In this document: positions 61,694 to 64,000 of the stretch, piece by piece
How the letters are laid out: each line of letters opens with the position of its first letter
Position numbering within the stretch: position 1 is the first letter of the stretch
Assembly: GCA_949296075.1 (NCBI GenBank)
Contig: CASFNG010000015.1
Location: 62,001-126,000, forward strand
Length of the DNA: 64,000 nt
Reading direction: 5' to 3'
Source: an uncultured Parabacteroides sp.
GTDB taxonomy: Bacteria; Bacteroidota; Bacteroidia; Bacteroidales; Tannerellaceae
Program-made: the position numbers and the translations under genes
Notes under the pieces: model-generated
Told to the model about the DNA's origin: nothing
What the model saw: the letters and a program-made list of their open reading frames with translations, nothing else
Database searches by the model: none

Positions 61694-61959
61694 GACTGAT
61701 ATTTACCCCTACGGCTCAGGGACATTGGGATTATTGGAAAAAGAATGATCCAAATATAGCCAAACGTATCAAAAAACTGCTTGCCGATATATTGGAACAT
61801 CCTTACACAGGGATAGGCAAACCCGAACCTCTCAGATATGAATTGGCAGGAAAATGGTCAAGACGAATCAATTCAGAGCACAGGCTCATCTATTCCGTAC
61901 ATGATGATAGCATAGAGGTTTACATATTCTCTATGAGGTATTATTATTCCAAGAAATAG
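61690..61959 (+). CDS. yoeB: Type II toxin, YoeB-type ribosome-dependent mRNA interferase
   Basis: 89 residues starting with GTG that overlaps the antitoxin stop (GTGA). It aligns closely with E. coli YoeB: GKPEPL with E46, WSRRIN, EHRLIY with R65. The C-terminal RYHY of E. coli is RYYY here, so catalytic His83 is replaced by Tyr85 and the tail is five residues longer. Toxicity may be altered. Confidence 0.88.
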   Translation: MRLIFTPTAQGHWDYWKKNDPNIAKRIKKLLADILEHPYTGIGKPEPLRYELAGKWSRRINSEHRLIYSVHDDSIEVYIFSMRYYYSKK

Positions 61960-62001
61960 TTCGCCTCCTCCTCTCCCCACACAACCTACGAAAAATATCC
62001 G

Positions 62002-62009
62002 TACCTTTG
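62002..62009 (+). promoter_or_regulatory. -7 element of dnaG
   Basis: TACCTTTG, 30 bases before the dnaG ATG; no good -33 box. Confidence 0.5.
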
Positions 62010-62039
62010 TGTTCGCTATAAAGAAAGCGAGCGAGGAAG

Positions 62040-64000
62040 ATGATCGATCAACCTACCATAGACCGGATATTAGACGCGGCCAACATCGTGGACGTGGTCT
62101 CTGAGTTCGTGACCCTACGCAAACGGGGGGTCAACTATGTGGGACTTTGCCCCTTCCACGCCGACAAGACTCCCTCTTTCTATGTCTCTCCCGCCAAGAA
62201 TATCTGTAAATGCTTCGCTTGTGGCGAGGGAGGTACCGCCGTGCACTTCATCATGAAGCACGAGCAACTGAACTATTTCGACGCGCTCCGCTTCCTGGCG
62301 AAGAAGTATAACATCGAGATCCAGGAGCGGGAGCTGACCGAACGGGAGAAGCAGATCCGGAGCGACCGGGAGAGTATGCTGATCGTGAACAACTGGGCGG
62401 GACAGTATTTCTCGACCCTGCTTCACGACCATATCGAGGGAAGAAGCGTGGGGATGCGCTACTTCGCCGAACGGGGGCTGCGGGAAGATACGATCCGCAA
62501 GTTCCAGTTGGGTTATAGCCTCGACCAGCGCGATGCCCTCTACAAGGCAGCCACCAAAGCCGGTTACAAAAAAGAATATTTGGAGAAGACGGGATTGGTG
62601 ATCACCTATGATAACGGGAACGTGAACGACCGTTTCCGGGGACGGGTCATCTTCCCTGTCCACACCCTGAGCGGCAAGATCGTCGCCTTCGGTGGGCGGG
62701 TATTAAAGAAAGATGAGAAGACCGCCAAATACGTGAACTCACCTGAAAGCGAGATCTACCACAAGAGCAACGAGTTGTATGGCATTTACTTCGCTAAGCA
62801 GGCGATCGTACGGCAAGACCGCTGCTTCTTGGTGGAGGGCTACATGGACGTGATCGGGATGCACCAGGTAGGCGTGGAGAACGTGGTGGCCTCGTCGGGA
62901 ACCGCATTGACGCAAGGGCAGATACGGCTGATCCATCGCTTCACGAACAACATCACGGTATTATATGATGGTGACGCGGCCGGGATCAAAGCGGCATTGC
63001 GGGGTATCGACATGCTCTTGGAGGAGGGGATGAACGTGAAGGTGGTGCTCCTGCCTGATGGGGAGGATCCGGACTCATTCGCCCGCAGCCACGGCGCCAG
63101 TGAGTTCGCCGAATTCATCCGGCAGAACGAGACAGATTTCATCCGCTTCAAGACGAAACTATTATTAGATGAGGCAGGCGATGATCCGATCAAGCGCTCG
63201 GCCCTGATCACCGACATCATCCGTTCGGTAGCGATCATACCGGACAACATCGCCCGTTCCGTCTATATCCGGGAATGCGCGGCGACTATGGAGATCGACG
63301 AGCAGGTATTGCTCAACGAGGTGAACAAGATCCGTCTGGACAAGGTGAGAAACACTCATCCAAAGGCGAACAGGAACGAGCCTCCGACACCAACTCCTAA
63401 CGCCGAGGTGCTCCCTGAATATCCTGACATACCGACTTTCCAACCTTATGTGCCAGAAGAGGAGACTGGGACGCCCTCCCCAAATGAACCTCCGTCCCTG
63501 CCGGATGGCTATATACCCGAGGAGGAATCGCCCTCCCCGTCCCCACAACCCGAGCGACAGACGCAAGAAGGGCTTACGGCGAAAGGCGTTCCACATTCCC
63601 CGTTCGAGGCATACGAACTGGCTCTCTTGCGCTATGTGGTACGCTATGGGGAGCGGATAATTGATGAATATGAGGACGAGGAGACCGGCGAGAAGGTTTT
63701 CTTACGGGTAGCGGACTACATCCAGATGGACTTGGAGCGCGATGACCTGACTTTTTATACCCCGCTCTTCAAGCGGATGTTGGACGAGGCTACCGACCAT
63801 TGTCAAGAGGATGGATTCGTGGCGAGCCGGTATTTCCTTTCCCACCCCGATCCCAATGTCAGTATGCTCGGCGCCAATCTGCTCAGCGACAAATACCAAC
63901 TCAGCAAATACCATTCTAAATTCCGGGAGATCCCCCAAGAGGAGGATATGTTGAAACAGCTGGTATTAAGGGATATGTACGCCATCAAGGAGGCCAATAT
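62040..64000 (+). CDS. dnaG: DNA primase, N-terminal part
   Basis: Makes RNA primers for replication. 653 residues are visible before the right edge. The CHC2 zinc finger has C37, H40, C58 and C61 (CPFHADKTPSF...CKCFACG). The TOPRIM domain includes LVEGYMDVIG (about 262-271) and YDGDAAGIKAA (about 307-317). A Pro-rich linker (about 440-515; TPTPNAEVLPEYP...) precedes the helicase-binding C-terminal region. A GAGGA site lies five to eight bases before the ATG. Confidence 0.96.
   Translation, partial: MIDQPTIDRILDAANIVDVVSEFVTLRKRGVNYVGLCPFHADKTPSFYVSPAKNICKCFACGEGGTAVHFIMKHEQLNYFDALRFLAKKYNIEIQERELTEREKQIRSDRESMLIVNNWAGQYFSTLLHDHIEGRSVGMRYFAERGLREDTIRKFQLGYSLDQRDALYKAATKAGYKKEYLEKTGLVITYDNGNVNDRFRGRVIFPVHTLSGKIVAFGGRVLKKDEKTAKYVNSPESEIYHKSNELYGIYFAKQAIVRQDRCFLVEGYMDVIGMHQVGVENVVASSGTALTQGQIRLIHRFTNNITVLYDGDAAGIKAALRGIDMLLEEGMNVKVVLLPDGEDPDSFARSHGASEFAEFIRQNETDFIRFKTKLLLDEAGDDPIKRSALITDIIRSVAIIPDNIARSVYIRECAATMEIDEQVLLNEVNKIRLDKVRNTHPKANRNEPPTPTPNAEVLPEYPDIPTFQPYVPEEETGTPSPNEPPSLPDGYIPEEESPSPSPQPERQTQEGLTAKGVPHSPFEAYELALLRYVVRYGERIIDEYEDEETGEKVFLRVADYIQMDLERDDLTFYTPLFKRMLDEATDHCQEDGFVASRYFLSHPDPNVSMLGANLLSDKYQLSKYHSKFREIPQEEDMLKQLVLRDMYAIKEAN

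Noticed and set aside
1-64000. tRNA, rRNA, CRISPR arrays, insertion sequences, prophage or integron genes
   Set aside because: I looked for T-loop motifs, regularly spaced repeats, transposase or integrase motifs and terminal repeats and found none.

Overview
The window is a chromosomal segment of a Bacteroidales bacterium (phylum Bacteroidota). Evidence: SusC/SusD pair, many promoters of the form TTTG-N19-21-TAnnTTTG, Shine-Dalgarno sites that are mostly weak, a B12-dependent (class II) ribonucleotide reductase, a SOTCase-type arginine cluster and many surface lipoproteins. Coding GC looks moderately high for a gut Bacteroides. I cannot fix the genus. I saw no tRNA or rRNA gene, CRISPR array, insertion sequence or prophage.

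Layout. 1-7 kb is housekeeping on the minus strand: 5' part of a class II RNR, dnaA, an MCE-domain lipid-transport protein behind an N-acetylmuramoyl-L-alanine amidase, and rpsF-rpsR-rplI. 7-13 kb has a secreted M64 metallopeptidase, ppx/ppk1 polyphosphate genes and a divergent IMP dehydrogenase. 13.3-20.6 kb has an AraC regulator followed by a SusC-SusD-lipoprotein operon with no glycan-degrading enzyme beside it. 20.6-27 kb has a uracil-DNA-glycosylase-like protein coupled to an unknown gene, an nhaD-amino sugar kinase-murQ operon, and a membrane-anchored MutS-type ATPase.

27.2-34.3 kb is the least explained part: one promoter drives three tandem paralogous lipoproteins made of collagen-like Gly-X-Y stretches, W/DF-rich helical modules and short NGxW/DTG repeats, followed by an OmpA-family protein. 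The first lipoprotein is a stalk only; the other two carry large C-terminal ectodomains. A terminator-like hairpin sits after the first gene and a perfect inverted repeat upstream of the promoter. This is the best candidate for an undescribed surface system.

34.4-40 kb has an M48 lipoprotein peptidase and an arginine operon (argR, GNAT, argG, argC, argD) whose promoter is flanked by two ARG-box-like sites. 40-43.3 kb holds a polytopic membrane protein paired with a beta-propeller lipoprotein carrying a CxxCH motif. 43.5-49.9 kb is a complete intracellular beta-mannan route: GH26 mannanase, GH130 mannosylglucose phosphorylase, GPH sugar transporter, cellobiose/mannobiose 2-epimerase, SGNH esterase. 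50-64 kb has a TonB receptor with a tiny acidic lipoprotein, an acyl-CoA synthetase, rfbC-rfbB (dTDP-sugar synthesis), a very large AsmA-like protein, a small membrane protein, two tandem porin-like proteins, a yefM-yoeB toxin-antitoxin pair and the 5' part of dnaG.

Several start codons were moved downstream of the longest reading frame because the longer start lies inside a terminator or promoter (amidase, TonB receptor, acyl-CoA synthetase, rfbC, first collagen-like lipoprotein, argR) or because a Shine-Dalgarno site fits better (ppk1).
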